Positions 9,881 to 18,442 of a stretch of DNA of 64,000 bases are shown here, one piece after another. Positions within the stretch are counted from its first letter, which is position 1, and every line of letters begins with the position of its first letter. The notes beneath the pieces are model-generated. The model ran no database searches and had not been told where the DNA came from. It saw only the letters and a list, made by a program, of their open reading frames with translations. Made by a program: the position numbers and the translations under genes. The stretch comes from Promethearchaeota archaeon Loki_b31 (GTDB lineage Archaea > Asgardarchaeota > Lokiarchaeia > Sigyniarchaeales > SOKP01): positions 23,752 through 87,751 of the forward strand of contig NJBI01000007.1 of NCBI GenBank assembly GCA_005222975.1, written 5' to 3'.

Positions 9881-10408
9881 ATGAAAACCGAAAATAAGAA
9901 AGAAAGCTCATCCAAGAAAAATAATTTTCTCAAAATATTACTACTAATTATTTATCTAATTGTTTTAATCTTTTTATATATTATATTGATGGAATTTGGA
10001 ATAAATCCACTTCTTATTATTTTAATACTAGGATTCGTGTTGTTGCTGTTTGTAGGATCCTTATTTAGGAAAAAAAAGCAAAAATCAATTTATTCGAAAA
10101 TGTTTCCTGATAAAAAAAAAAGAAGAAGTCAAGATTTTCATCGAAAATTAGAATTGAAGATAGAAAGGACACCTGAGAAACCAGCTCAAAAAGATTTTAA
10201 AGAAGTGAATCTAAACTTTAAGTATCGCAAATCCCTTATTAATAAATGCGAAAATTGCGGGATGATCATAACAAGCTACAGTAAAAATTGCCCTACATGT
10301 GGTCAAGCACTTGGAATGAAAGAAATTGTTAAGAAATGTAAAAATTGCGGAATGTTAATTACAAAGTCTGTGAAAGTATGTCCAATTTGTAGAAAGCGAA
10401 CAATATAA
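9881..10408 (+). CDS. Membrane protein with two C-terminal zinc ribbons
   Basis: A 175-residue protein with two transmembrane helices near the N-terminus (about residues 18-36 and 43-62), a basic linker rich in Lys/Arg, then a double zinc ribbon: CENCGMII...CPTCGQ and CKNCGMLI...CPICRK. The two ribbons are internal repeats of one another. It lies between the I subunit and the second A subunit with short gaps, so it is probably co-transcribed. No known ATPase subunit looks like this; a role as an ATPase-associated factor is only inferred from position. Confidence 0.7.
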   Translation: MKTENKKESSSKKNNFLKILLLIIYLIVLIFLYIILMEFGINPLLIILILGFVLLLFVGSLFRKKKQKSIYSKMFPDKKKRRSQDFHRKLELKIERTPEKPAQKDFKEVNLNFKYRKSLINKCENCGMIITSYSKNCPTCGQALGMKEIVKKCKNCGMLITKSVKVCPICRKRTI

Positions 10409-10450
10409 TAAAAAACAAAATGTTAACTTACATGGTAGGATTAGTAAAAA

Positions 10451-12280
10451 ATGGTCACAGAAACAAATAATTCTAATTTGGGTTTTATATCTGCTGTTAA
10501 TGGATCATTAGTGGAGGTTAAAGGATTAGAAAATCAGGTTCGGCTTCATGATTTAATTAAGATTAGTAACTATAACATTATTTGTCAGGTAATTCAAATC
10601 TACTCGGATCATGTAATAGCCCAATCTTTTGAAAGTACTAATAGTATAAAATTAAACGATAAAGCAATTAATCTTAACGAACCTTTATCGATGGAGTTAG
10701 CACCAGGTTTATTAGCAAATGTTTTTGATGGAATTCAGAGACCTTTAGATCTTACTTTCAGCCACTTTAAAGAAGGAAGATTAAGAAGAGGCCTTGAATT
10801 TCCTTCTTTATCAAGGACAAAAAAATGGCATTTTATTCCATCGAGAAAAATAAATGGTTCTTTAAGTACTGGAGATGAAATTGGGACCGTTCAAGAAACA
10901 TCCTTTTTTAAACATAAAATAATGATTCCTCCTGAAAATTCTGGTATTTTATCGTTTATTGTTGACGAAGGTGATTATACAATTATCGATGAGATATATA
11001 CCTTAAGAAAGGAGAATGTAGATAAATCTTTTAGTATGTTACAAAAATGGCCAGTCACTATGAGCAAACCTTATAGCGAAAAAAATCAACCTAGCGAACC
11101 TTTACTAACTGGCTTGCGTATTGTAGATCTATTGTTTCCTGTAGCAAAAGGTGGTACTTTTGCGGTTCCAGGAGGGTTTGGAACTGGTAAAACAATTATT
11201 TCACAACATATAGCTAAATTTTGTAACGCAGATGTCGTTCTATATATAGGATGCGGGGAGCCTGGCAATGAGATTGCAAATTTTCTAAAACAATTCGCGG
11301 AAACTATTGATCCTAAAACGGGAAGACCTTTATTAGAACATATTGTTCTTATTGCCAACACTTCAAATATGCCCGTGTCTGCTCGCGAAGCAAGTCTTTT
11401 TTCAGGTATTACAATCGCAGAATATTATAGAGATATGGGGTACGATGTTGCCGTTGTAGCAGATAGTATTTCAAGATGGGCAGAATCTTTAAGAGAGATT
11501 TCAGGGCTATTAGAGGAAATGCCTGCTGAAGAAGGTTATCCTGCGTATTTGCCATCGAAACTATCAAGTTTTTTTGAGCGAGCTGGTGTTATTACAACTT
11601 TAGGATGTGATGCTTATGGTAGAAAAAAAAAAGGATCCATAACAATCATAGGATCGATATCTCCACCAGCGGGAGATTTTAGCGAACCGGTTACCGCAGC
11701 TACTAAACGTGTTGTTCAGGGGATTTGGGCTTTAGATCCTAAATTAGCATATCTAAAACATTATCCTGCAATTAGTTGGATCAGTTCATACTCCAATTAT
11801 CCTGAGTATGTAGCAGAATGGTGGCGCGAGAGAGACATTGTTTGGCCTGAGATAAATTTAAACTGGTTTGAGTGTAGAAAACAAGTAAATGAGATTTTAG
11901 CAAAAGAAAACGAGTTGAAATATCTTATCCAGCTACTAGGACTAAAAAATTTAGCTGAAGATCAAAGGTTAGAAATTTTTACGGCAAATCTAATAAGAAA
12001 TGCAATTTTAATTCAAAATGCTTTCAACGTAGTAGATAGTTATACGAGTAGTAGAAAATTGTTAGGGTTAGTAAAGGTAATACTTTTATTATATAATAAA
12101 AGTAGATCACTCGTAAAACGAGGTTTTCTAATTGATGAGAAGAAGTGCGATGAAGTTCTCATTGAGGTTATGAAAATTAGTCATTATGTTCCTAATGAAA
12201 ATTTTGAACAAATTGAAGAGCTAAGGGATAAAATTAATAATGAATCTTTAGGTTTAGTTTTTAATGTTCATCGAAGATAG
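10451..12280 (+). CDS. Second A-type ATPase A subunit (divergent paralog)
   Basis: A 609-residue full-length paralog of subunit A, similar to the copy at 3683 from end to end but changed at many positions. The P-loop GGFGTGKT (241-248) is intact. Two positions that are near-invariant in the family differ: the GERGNE motif reads GEPGNE (Arg to Pro at 271), and the DSTSRW motif reads DSISRW (Thr to Ile at 340). I checked both in the DNA (gag cct ggc; gat agt att tca). The Arg next to the catalytic Glu helps bind phosphate in related rotary ATPases, so catalysis may be weak. No second B gene accompanies it. It could form mixed or alternative heads. Confidence 0.9.
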   Translation: MVTETNNSNLGFISAVNGSLVEVKGLENQVRLHDLIKISNYNIICQVIQIYSDHVIAQSFESTNSIKLNDKAINLNEPLSMELAPGLLANVFDGIQRPLDLTFSHFKEGRLRRGLEFPSLSRTKKWHFIPSRKINGSLSTGDEIGTVQETSFFKHKIMIPPENSGILSFIVDEGDYTIIDEIYTLRKENVDKSFSMLQKWPVTMSKPYSEKNQPSEPLLTGLRIVDLLFPVAKGGTFAVPGGFGTGKTIISQHIAKFCNADVVLYIGCGEPGNEIANFLKQFAETIDPKTGRPLLEHIVLIANTSNMPVSAREASLFSGITIAEYYRDMGYDVAVVADSISRWAESLREISGLLEEMPAEEGYPAYLPSKLSSFFERAGVITTLGCDAYGRKKKGSITIIGSISPPAGDFSEPVTAATKRVVQGIWALDPKLAYLKHYPAISWISSYSNYPEYVAEWWRERDIVWPEINLNWFECRKQVNEILAKENELKYLIQLLGLKNLAEDQRLEIFTANLIRNAILIQNAFNVVDSYTSSRKLLGLVKVILLLYNKSRSLVKRGFLIDEKKCDEVLIEVMKISHYVPNENFEQIEELRDKINNESLGLVFNVHRR

Positions 12281-12316
12281 TAAACCTATCATCAATTTTT
12301 AAGGTTTATCTGCGTC

Positions 12317-12919
12317 TCAGGGTTTGAACCATTCAAAGAAGTAATAACTCATTGTTAGTGGATTGGCGATTACAAATTTCTTCCTTACAGAGGTCGCTAA
12401 CCTTCCAGCTCGAACCATATCAATCGCAGTTATTTTTGCATCATGAGGTAATACATGAGCAATAAATGCTGAATGCTCTAACCCCGGTCCTTTTTTATAC
12501 ACTACAAAATCAGCGCCAAATTTTAGCCCTGGACGAGGAATGTATCCCTTTTTCCTTAAATCTTGATAAATAATATATTTTTCTTCAAATTTATGATGTA
12601 TTTTTTTTCCTATTTCGTGAAATTCTTTGGGAGAAAGGTACTTATCGCTCTTAGCGTCAAATATAGTAATTTTTTCTTTTTCTAACAAGTAAAGTGCTTC
12701 AATTAGGGATAATTCCGATGGTTTAGAGAAATATTCTAAACGGGGTTTACTAATCCCGAGAGGAGACCCAAAAAACTTTTGTTTAACGTACAAATAGGAA
12801 GCAAACAAAGGATTAAACACAATTACGCGATTATTAATAAATTTAGTTGGAATCTTTTCTGGGATATCGTCGTCGTTTATATCCTCTAGCGAAATGGGAG
12901 GCTCTTTTTCTTTACTCAT
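12317..12919 (-). CDS. endA: tRNA-splicing endonuclease (EndA)
   Basis: This enzyme cuts introns from precursor tRNA and rRNA at bulge-helix-bulge sites. The 200-residue protein has an N-terminal mixed domain and the C-terminal catalytic domain with the expected triad: Tyr in GADFVVYKKGPG, His in EHSAFIAHVLP, and Lys in ATSVRKKFVIANP. It ends with the typical EWFKP-like tail. It is divergent from the Memo genes, and the 125-base gap holds a TATA box and an 18-bp palindrome. Confidence 0.9.
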   Translation of the reverse strand: MSKEKEPPISLEDINDDDIPEKIPTKFINNRVIVFNPLFASYLYVKQKFFGSPLGISKPRLEYFSKPSELSLIEALYLLEKEKITIFDAKSDKYLSPKEFHEIGKKIHHKFEEKYIIYQDLRKKGYIPRPGLKFGADFVVYKKGPGLEHSAFIAHVLPHDAKITAIDMVRAGRLATSVRKKFVIANPLTMSYYFFEWFKP

Positions 12920-12980
12920 CTAATTAGATGTATAACCGATAATTTAATAATTCTTCCAATTTAACGAACAATAGATATAA

Positions 12981-12990
12981 TTATATAAAT
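12981..12990 (+). promoter_or_regulatory. TATA box for the Memo gene pair
   Basis: TTATATAAAT lies 55 bases upstream of the TTG start of the first Memo gene, in the expected form of an archaeal TATA element. Transcription would start near 13010-13015. Confidence 0.4.
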
Positions 12991-12992
12991 TT

Positions 12993-13010
12993 TTAAAACA
13001 ATTGTTTTAA
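12993..13010. promoter_or_regulatory. 18-bp perfect palindrome, candidate operator
   Basis: TTAAAACAATTGTTTTAA is a perfect palindrome located between the TATA box and the presumed transcription start of the Memo genes, and within the divergent promoter region shared with endA. Its position fits binding by a dimeric repressor. Confidence 0.4.
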
Positions 13011-13044
13011 TAGAATAATTTAAATCATTCAATCAAAATTAAAT

Positions 13045-13953
13045 TTGGTATTAAGAGAATCTTCTGCCGCGGGAATTTATTATCCACGATCCAAATCGGA
13101 TTTAATTAAAATGTTAGAAGAATCCTTTTTAGATAAAGAATTTGGACCAAGTGAAAAATTCGACTCTTTAAACCAAAAAACAAGAACAATATTTGGTGGA
13201 TTATCTCCACACGGGGGTTATGTTTATTCTGGTAGCTGTGCGGCGCATACATATTTACATTTGTTTAAGGAAAAAATCCCCGATACTGTTGTAATATTAG
13301 CCACTGAAGATTTAGGATATAACAACATTGCTTTATTAGAAGTAGGCGAATGGGAAACTCCGTTAGGTAACCTAGAGGTTGATAGTGATTTGTCTCAAAA
13401 ATTGCTAAAAACGAGTAGCATGGTTAAAGGAGATGATTCTGCTTTTGTTGGATTTCCCTTTGGAAGAGAGTATTATATTGATGTACAATTGCCGTTTATT
13501 AAATATTGTGCGTTAAAGAGAGAGATAAAAATCTTGCCAATTATTATTTCTATAATGGATTATGATAAATTAGATAAATTATCCAAAGATATCGCGAGAG
13601 TAGTCCAATCCTTAAACAAAGATATAGTATTTATAGGTTCTACAGATATGAGTCATATTATTTGTAAAGATGAATTTACTGCTGGATTTAAAGTGCAAGA
13701 AATGCTCTTAGCAGATAAATCTGTAATCAAATCGTTTACAAAATTTAACCCAAAGAAGACTTTTTTTGATGCGTCAAGATTTTCTATAAAAGGGCCACAA
13801 ATTCTTACCACATTAATGCTAATATGTAAAAGGATGGGTGCAAACGAATGTAGAGCATTAAATTATTACACTAGTTATGACAAGGGTGGAGGATCTGGTC
13901 CATGTAAATATAATGCAGGATATTTTTCGGGGATAATTATAAAAGATATTTAA
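13045..13953 (+). CDS. Memo-family protein, copy 1 (metal ligands lost)
   Basis: A Memo (AmmeMemoRadiSam B) family protein of 302 residues with a TTG start. The fold-defining pieces are present: GIYYP, SPHGGYVYSG, ETPLGNLEV, QLPFI and DMSH. Of the positions that bind metal in the family, only the first His (H56) is kept. The second is Asp (D89 in ATEDLG), the third His is Tyr (Y143 in REYYID), and the Cys is Lys (K249 in SIKGPQ). The following paralog has all four. This copy has therefore probably lost the redox or metal function and may act as a binding partner. Confidence 0.85.
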   Translation: MVLRESSAAGIYYPRSKSDLIKMLEESFLDKEFGPSEKFDSLNQKTRTIFGGLSPHGGYVYSGSCAAHTYLHLFKEKIPDTVVILATEDLGYNNIALLEVGEWETPLGNLEVDSDLSQKLLKTSSMVKGDDSAFVGFPFGREYYIDVQLPFIKYCALKREIKILPIIISIMDYDKLDKLSKDIARVVQSLNKDIVFIGSTDMSHIICKDEFTAGFKVQEMLLADKSVIKSFTKFNPKKTFFDASRFSIKGPQILTTLMLICKRMGANECRALNYYTSYDKGGGSGPCKYNAGYFSGIIIKDI

Positions 13954-13993
13954 TAGAAAAATAACAATAATTATTTAGAAGAAGGTGACAAAA

Positions 13994-14875
13994 TTGGTTA
14001 TAAGAAAAGCATCACATGCGGGAAGTTGGTACCCTGGTAAAAAAGAGGATTTAATAAAAAACCTAGAATATGCTTTTTCTGAAAAAGAGTTTGGGCCAGG
14101 AAAATTACCTGAAACGCTAAATCAAGATAGTAGGAATATTATTGGAGGTGTATCTCCTCATGCGGGATATACTTTTTCTGGAAGATGTGCTGCCTTTACG
14201 TATTTAAACTTATTTAAAGAAAGAATCCCGGATACAGTTATCGTATTAGGGACTGATCATGTTGGCTATGGAAAGGTGGCCCTATTAGGAGATGGAGCTT
14301 GGGAAACGCCTTTAGGAAACTTACAAATTGACGATGAATTATCTAAAAAGATTTTAGATACAAGTGAAATTATTGTTGAAGATCGTTCTGCCTTCACCGG
14401 CTTCATGGAACAAGAACACAATATTGAAATACAATTACCTTTCATTAAATATTGTGCTAAAGATAAAGATGTAAAAATAGTAACACTAAAAATAGGAATT
14501 AGAAGGGATTATAGCGTATTTGAAAAAATAGCATCTGATATTTCTGCAGCAATTAAGGCGTTAAATAAAGATATTGTTCTTGTAGCATCGTCTGATATGT
14601 CACATAAAGAGGTTTTTGATAAAAATCAATTAAGTGAGTTTAAGAAATTTGATCAAGATGTTATTGATGCTTTTGTAGAATTTAATCCTAAAAAAACTCT
14701 TTCAGCTGCTTCAAAAACAACCGTATGCGGAGCCCAAACAATAACGACTTTAATGTTAATTTGTGAAAAATTAAACGCAACTAAAGGTGAATTGTTAAAA
14801 TATTATACTAGTAGCGATATTAGGGGAGGATATGGATATTGTGTTGGTTATTTTTCGGGGATTATAGTAAAATAA
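13994..14875 (+). CDS. Memo-family protein, copy 2 (metal site intact)
   Basis: A Memo family protein, about 293 residues. The TTG at 13994 is chosen because a GAAGGTGA Shine-Dalgarno (13981-13988) lies just before it and because the sequence then matches the start of copy 1 codon for codon (MVIRKASHAG against MVLRESSAAG); a GTG at 13985 is the alternative. Putative metal ligands are H56 (SPHAGY), H89 (GTDHVG), H142 (QEHNIE) and C245 (TVCGAQ). The role of archaeal Memo is unknown; in humans MEMO1 binds copper or iron and regulates signalling. The two copies are 40 bases apart and form an operon. Confidence 0.88.
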   Translation: MVIRKASHAGSWYPGKKEDLIKNLEYAFSEKEFGPGKLPETLNQDSRNIIGGVSPHAGYTFSGRCAAFTYLNLFKERIPDTVIVLGTDHVGYGKVALLGDGAWETPLGNLQIDDELSKKILDTSEIIVEDRSAFTGFMEQEHNIEIQLPFIKYCAKDKDVKIVTLKIGIRRDYSVFEKIASDISAAIKALNKDIVLVASSDMSHKEVFDKNQLSEFKKFDQDVIDAFVEFNPKKTLSAASKTTVCGAQTITTLMLICEKLNATKGELLKYYTSSDIRGGYGYCVGYFSGIIVK

Positions 14876-14920
14876 TATAAAAATAAAAAAACTAAAATTG
14901 AAGAAAAAATTTTGAGAAAT

Positions 14921-16033
14921 ATGTCAGAGGAAAACGAGGAGAAAGTTGAAGACTTCATCTCTCTTTGGAAAAAAAAACACACAACAGAAAATCAATCTTC
15001 TGTAATTGGAGAGTCACTAAAAAAAATTGAATCATTACAAAAAGAAAACGAAGATTTAAGAAAAAAAATTGCTGCTAATATTAATTTGATAACCCGGTCT
15101 GAGGAAATCCTTAAAAATGTTGTTGCTGAAAAAGAAAAATTAAAAGTAGAGAAAGAAGAGGCGGTAACTGAAATAAGCATAAAAGTGAACGAATTAAAGG
15201 TCGAAAATTCAGAGCTTAGTAGTAAAGTAAAAAGTATGATAAAACTCTTGCTAGAAAAGGACGAAGAAATTAAAGCCAAAGATAGTCTAATATCTGATCT
15301 GCAAAAAACGAGAATTTCTACTTCAGTACCAACAACTCCAGTAAATAACGCGTTGGTTGAGGAGCTGCAATCTGATTTAAATAAAAGAAAATCTAATGTA
15401 ACAAATCTAGAGTCAAAAATTTTATTATTATCGGAAGAGATTAACTCCCTAAATAGACAATTAATTGAAAAAATGAAAGGCGAGCCTGTAGATTTCGTAA
15501 TTCAAGCAGAACCTCCTAAACCTCCAGAACCTCCCGTTATCAAACCACTCCCTCCTGAACCGTCGTTAAAGCCGCTTGAAGCATTATGTAAAGATCTGCA
15601 ATCTGATTTAACCAAATATAAACGAGTGATTGAAAAATTAACCAAAGAGAAATCGCAACTTAAGAATGCTTTAGAAGAAAAAGGATTCCAATTTAGCTCT
15701 CAAGATTTGGAATCATTGAAAGAAGAAAATGTATCCCTTAAAAAAGATCTTGAAAAATTACAAAGTTCTCTTGTGGTTGAGAGAATAGAAGCAACGCAGG
15801 TTGCCACCCAAAAAGTCGAACAAAAAATAAAAGACCTTGAAAGTAAAATACAAGAAAGGGAAGCTATAATAGTAGACTTAAAGTTATCACAAATGGCCCC
15901 AACTACGGTTTCTGCTGGTTCAATGACAGAATTAGTCGAAAATCTACAGAAAAATATAAACAAATTAAAATCAATTATTACTGAGAAAGATATAATAATT
16001 TCAGAATTAAATAAACAAGTTAATCAAATGTAG
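14921..16033 (+). CDS. Coiled-coil protein with proline-rich hinge
   Basis: A roughly 370-residue protein made almost wholly of charged heptad-like helices. A short proline-rich segment (EPPKPPEPPVIKPLPPEP, about residues 197-214) separates two coiled-coil arms. A unit of the form L-x-x-x-L-Q-x-D/N-L/I-x-K-x-K occurs three times (about DNA 15354, 15583 and 15931), suggesting internal duplication. No enzyme motif is present. The start is ATG 14921; TTG 14912 is in frame. It follows the Memo pair on the same strand. It resembles cytoskeleton-like or tethering coiled coils, but no family can be assigned. Confidence 0.6.
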   Translation: MSEENEEKVEDFISLWKKKHTTENQSSVIGESLKKIESLQKENEDLRKKIAANINLITRSEEILKNVVAEKEKLKVEKEEAVTEISIKVNELKVENSELSSKVKSMIKLLLEKDEEIKAKDSLISDLQKTRISTSVPTTPVNNALVEELQSDLNKRKSNVTNLESKILLLSEEINSLNRQLIEKMKGEPVDFVIQAEPPKPPEPPVIKPLPPEPSLKPLEALCKDLQSDLTKYKRVIEKLTKEKSQLKNALEEKGFQFSSQDLESLKEENVSLKKDLEKLQSSLVVERIEATQVATQKVEQKIKDLESKIQEREAIIVDLKLSQMAPTTVSAGSMTELVENLQKNINKLKSIITEKDIIISELNKQVNQM

Positions 16034-16155
16034 TTAATTGATTTTTTGCAAATTTATTAAGTCTTGTCTCATTTTTAAGAATGAAGTTCTTTCTTAAATA
16101 GATTTTATTTTAAACCATAACCAAAAGTTTCAAATATTATAATTAAGTAAGTTCT

Positions 16156-17166
16156 TTGTGCGATAAGAAATTAAATGAAGAAAAGATGGCTATTCTTAAG
16201 AAAAATTCGTTATCATTTTTATTCATTGGACACATAGCTATCGACAGTATTATTCGATTTAAACAAAAACGAAAACCATCTTTAGGTGGAAGTGTTACTT
16301 TTGGCTCGTTAGGGCTTAGAAAATATACAAAGTCAACAAAGATTGGTATTATCTCAAATTTAGGAATTATAAATTTTGATAAATCGTTGTTAAAACATTT
16401 TGATAACAAGTCTATAGATATTAGCGGTGTGAAATCGTTTGAGACCGAGAATACTAATTTTGTATTAGATTATTCAAATCATTCAAGAACACTAACCCTC
16501 AAATCTAGAAGTCCTAATCTAAGATTTGAAGATATCCCTGAATTTTATAAAACCAACCTTCCGAATATTATCGTGTTAGTTCCTTTATGTAATGAAGTTT
16601 CTTATGAATATGTATCAAAAATATTAGTAGAATTTCCAAATGCTTTTATTGGAATTGATTTACAAGGATTTATTAGAAATATTGATGATGATGGGAAAAT
16701 ATCTTACATCTCAGATGAAGCAATTATTGCTAACATGAAAAAAATAATTAGCTTAATAGGTGATCGATTAATTCTAAAAGGGTCTGAGATTGAAATGAAA
16801 TTATTATCTGGTGAAGCAGACCTACAAAAAGTAATGGAATTCTTTAAGAAATTTGAAAATAAGGCTATATTCATCATGACACTGGGAGAAGGAGGATCAA
16901 TGATATTAAAGAATGGAGAAAAACTGTTAAAAATCCCAGCTTTTAAACCAAAAACTGTTGTGGATGAAACTGGAGCAGGGGATGTATATTTAGCAGTTTT
17001 TGTATATGAACTAATCAATTCTGATAAGTCATGGAATGCGGTTGAAAGTGCAGGATACATCGCATCAGCGGCAGCATCTTTTTTAATTGAAAAGAAAGGT
17101 CCTACGGGGTTTGAAACAAAAAATAAAGTTTTAAAAAGAATAGAAAGTAAAAATTATGTCAATTAA
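16156..17166 (+). CDS. PfkB-family sugar/nucleoside kinase
   Basis: A ribokinase-fold kinase of 336 residues (or 326 from an ATG at 16186, which puts the first strand FLFIGHIAIDS at the usual place). The N-terminal motif GGSVTFGSLGLRKY corresponds to PfkB signature 1 and VDETGAGDVYLAV to signature 2, with the catalytic Asp in GAGD. The family phosphorylates sugars, nucleosides or related small molecules with ATP; the substrate cannot be read from the sequence. It stands on its own between the coiled-coil gene and a membrane protein gene. Confidence 0.85.
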   Translation: MCDKKLNEEKMAILKKNSLSFLFIGHIAIDSIIRFKQKRKPSLGGSVTFGSLGLRKYTKSTKIGIISNLGIINFDKSLLKHFDNKSIDISGVKSFETENTNFVLDYSNHSRTLTLKSRSPNLRFEDIPEFYKTNLPNIIVLVPLCNEVSYEYVSKILVEFPNAFIGIDLQGFIRNIDDDGKISYISDEAIIANMKKIISLIGDRLILKGSEIEMKLLSGEADLQKVMEFFKKFENKAIFIMTLGEGGSMILKNGEKLLKIPAFKPKTVVDETGAGDVYLAVFVYELINSDKSWNAVESAGYIASAAASFLIEKKGPTGFETKNKVLKRIESKNYVN

Positions 17167-17186
17167 TTACCTTTAAGGATCATACT

Positions 17187-17780
17187 ATGCATATAAATAC
17201 TCATTTGGGAATAGGGATAATATTAGCCTCAATTTTGAACTATTTTTTCAATTTTTCTTTGTTTGAATATTTCCTCATCCTTTTACTTTCTTTTATCTGT
17301 GATTTCGATGTCTTTTTTTCTCAATTTGCTAAAAATCATAATCACAGAATGCTTATTTCACATTCAATAATACCTAGTCTCTTTATCATAGTAATTGGAG
17401 TAATTACTAATTGGCCCGCCTTGTACTTCAGTGGTATCGCATATTCTATGCATATCGTTATAGATACTTTTGATTGGGGCACTAATTTTTTCTACTTTCA
17501 AAAAAAACAAGTTGGATTAAAACTATTAATATCAAAAGAAGAATTTAACAATCTTCCTAAATACTTGGCTAAATATAAAAAACCCGAAACCTTTTTTGAT
17601 GAAAAATATTATAGTAGTAAGATTTGTTTAGGAATTGAAGTTATTTTATTTGTACTTATGGTAATATTCATGATTATTTTTGCGTTTCAATATATTTTTC
17701 TTATATTCATTTATTTTATTTTTTTATGTTTCCATTTGTATAGACACTTTCGATTAAAAAGAATTGAATCTTCAGATTAA
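17187..17780 (+). CDS. Membrane protein with YdjM-like metal-binding motifs
   Basis: A 197-residue protein with about five membrane helices. Conserved-looking polar residues sit at helix ends: an N-terminal MHINTHLG, CDFDVFF, HNHRMLISHS and HIVIDTFDWG. This His/Asp pattern matches the membrane-bound putative metal-dependent hydrolase family (YdjM/DUF457-like). Function is unknown. It follows the PfkB gene by 20 bases on the same strand. Confidence 0.6.
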   Translation: MHINTHLGIGIILASILNYFFNFSLFEYFLILLLSFICDFDVFFSQFAKNHNHRMLISHSIIPSLFIIVIGVITNWPALYFSGIAYSMHIVIDTFDWGTNFFYFQKKQVGLKLLISKEEFNNLPKYLAKYKKPETFFDEKYYSSKICLGIEVILFVLMVIFMIIFAFQYIFLIFIYFIFLCFHLYRHFRLKRIESSD

Positions 17781-17926
17781 TTTTAGCCAGAAAATAATCG
17801 ATTCCTATACCTTATAAATTAAATGAAAAAAATTTAAGAGTTAAATGTTAGTTTTAAATTATATCCCACAAAGTGGATGCAAATTAAACTAATTACTTAA
17901 AAAAATTAATATAAATGTGATCTTAT

Positions 17927-18364
17927 ATGTCTGAAGGAATGAAAACCAAAGTTGGATTGTCTTTAGAACAAGAAATGATATTTTCGTGCGACCTTGGGGA
18001 TATGGAAGTAAAAGATTGCTATGTGGACGATACACATAAGGATGAAGTTGACATGCTTGGTCCTAACCCTACAAGAATGTTAGGATTAGCCTTATTAGGT
18101 TGTTTGAGTGCTAGTTTTATCTTTTGTTTAAAAAAAAGAAATCTTACTTTAGACGATTTGAAAGCTGAAGCAGAACTAACAATTGCTCGAAACAAAAAAG
18201 GTTTCTGGAGAGTTAAAAAGATCGATGTCGAAATTGATATTAAAATTAGTGATCCTGACACTCGTAAAAGAGCAGATCAATGTAGAAAGATGTTCGAAGA
18301 ATACTGCGTTGTAACTCAAGCCGTTCGAGAAGGTATTGATGTTGAAGTGAATGTTAATTATTAA
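17927..18364 (+). CDS. OsmC/Ohr-family protein
   Basis: A 145-residue OsmC-like protein. The GPNPTRMLGLALLGCLSASF segment (about 42-61) carries the first reactive Cys, and the second is in EEYCVVTQAVREGIDV (about 124). The family reduces organic peroxides through a two-Cys mechanism, although many archaeal members have unknown substrates. Transcribed alone, convergent with radA. Confidence 0.82.
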   Translation: MSEGMKTKVGLSLEQEMIFSCDLGDMEVKDCYVDDTHKDEVDMLGPNPTRMLGLALLGCLSASFIFCLKKRNLTLDDLKAEAELTIARNKKGFWRVKKIDVEIDIKISDPDTRKRADQCRKMFEEYCVVTQAVREGIDVEVNVNY

Positions 18365-18442
18365 TTCTTTTTATTATTTCTTTTATAACTTTTTTAATTT
18401 GTGTATAAATTAGTTTCTTGAATAATAAATTAAGTACATAAT

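Noticed and set aside
3683..12280. Two atpA copies as an assembly duplication artefact
   Set aside because: The copies differ throughout at both protein and DNA level and have different neighbours, so they are true paralogs.
12317..12340. GGTTCAAACC-like sequence resembling a tRNA T-arm
   Set aside because: It is the coding sequence for the last residues of EndA (EWFKP) and no cloverleaf can be built around it.
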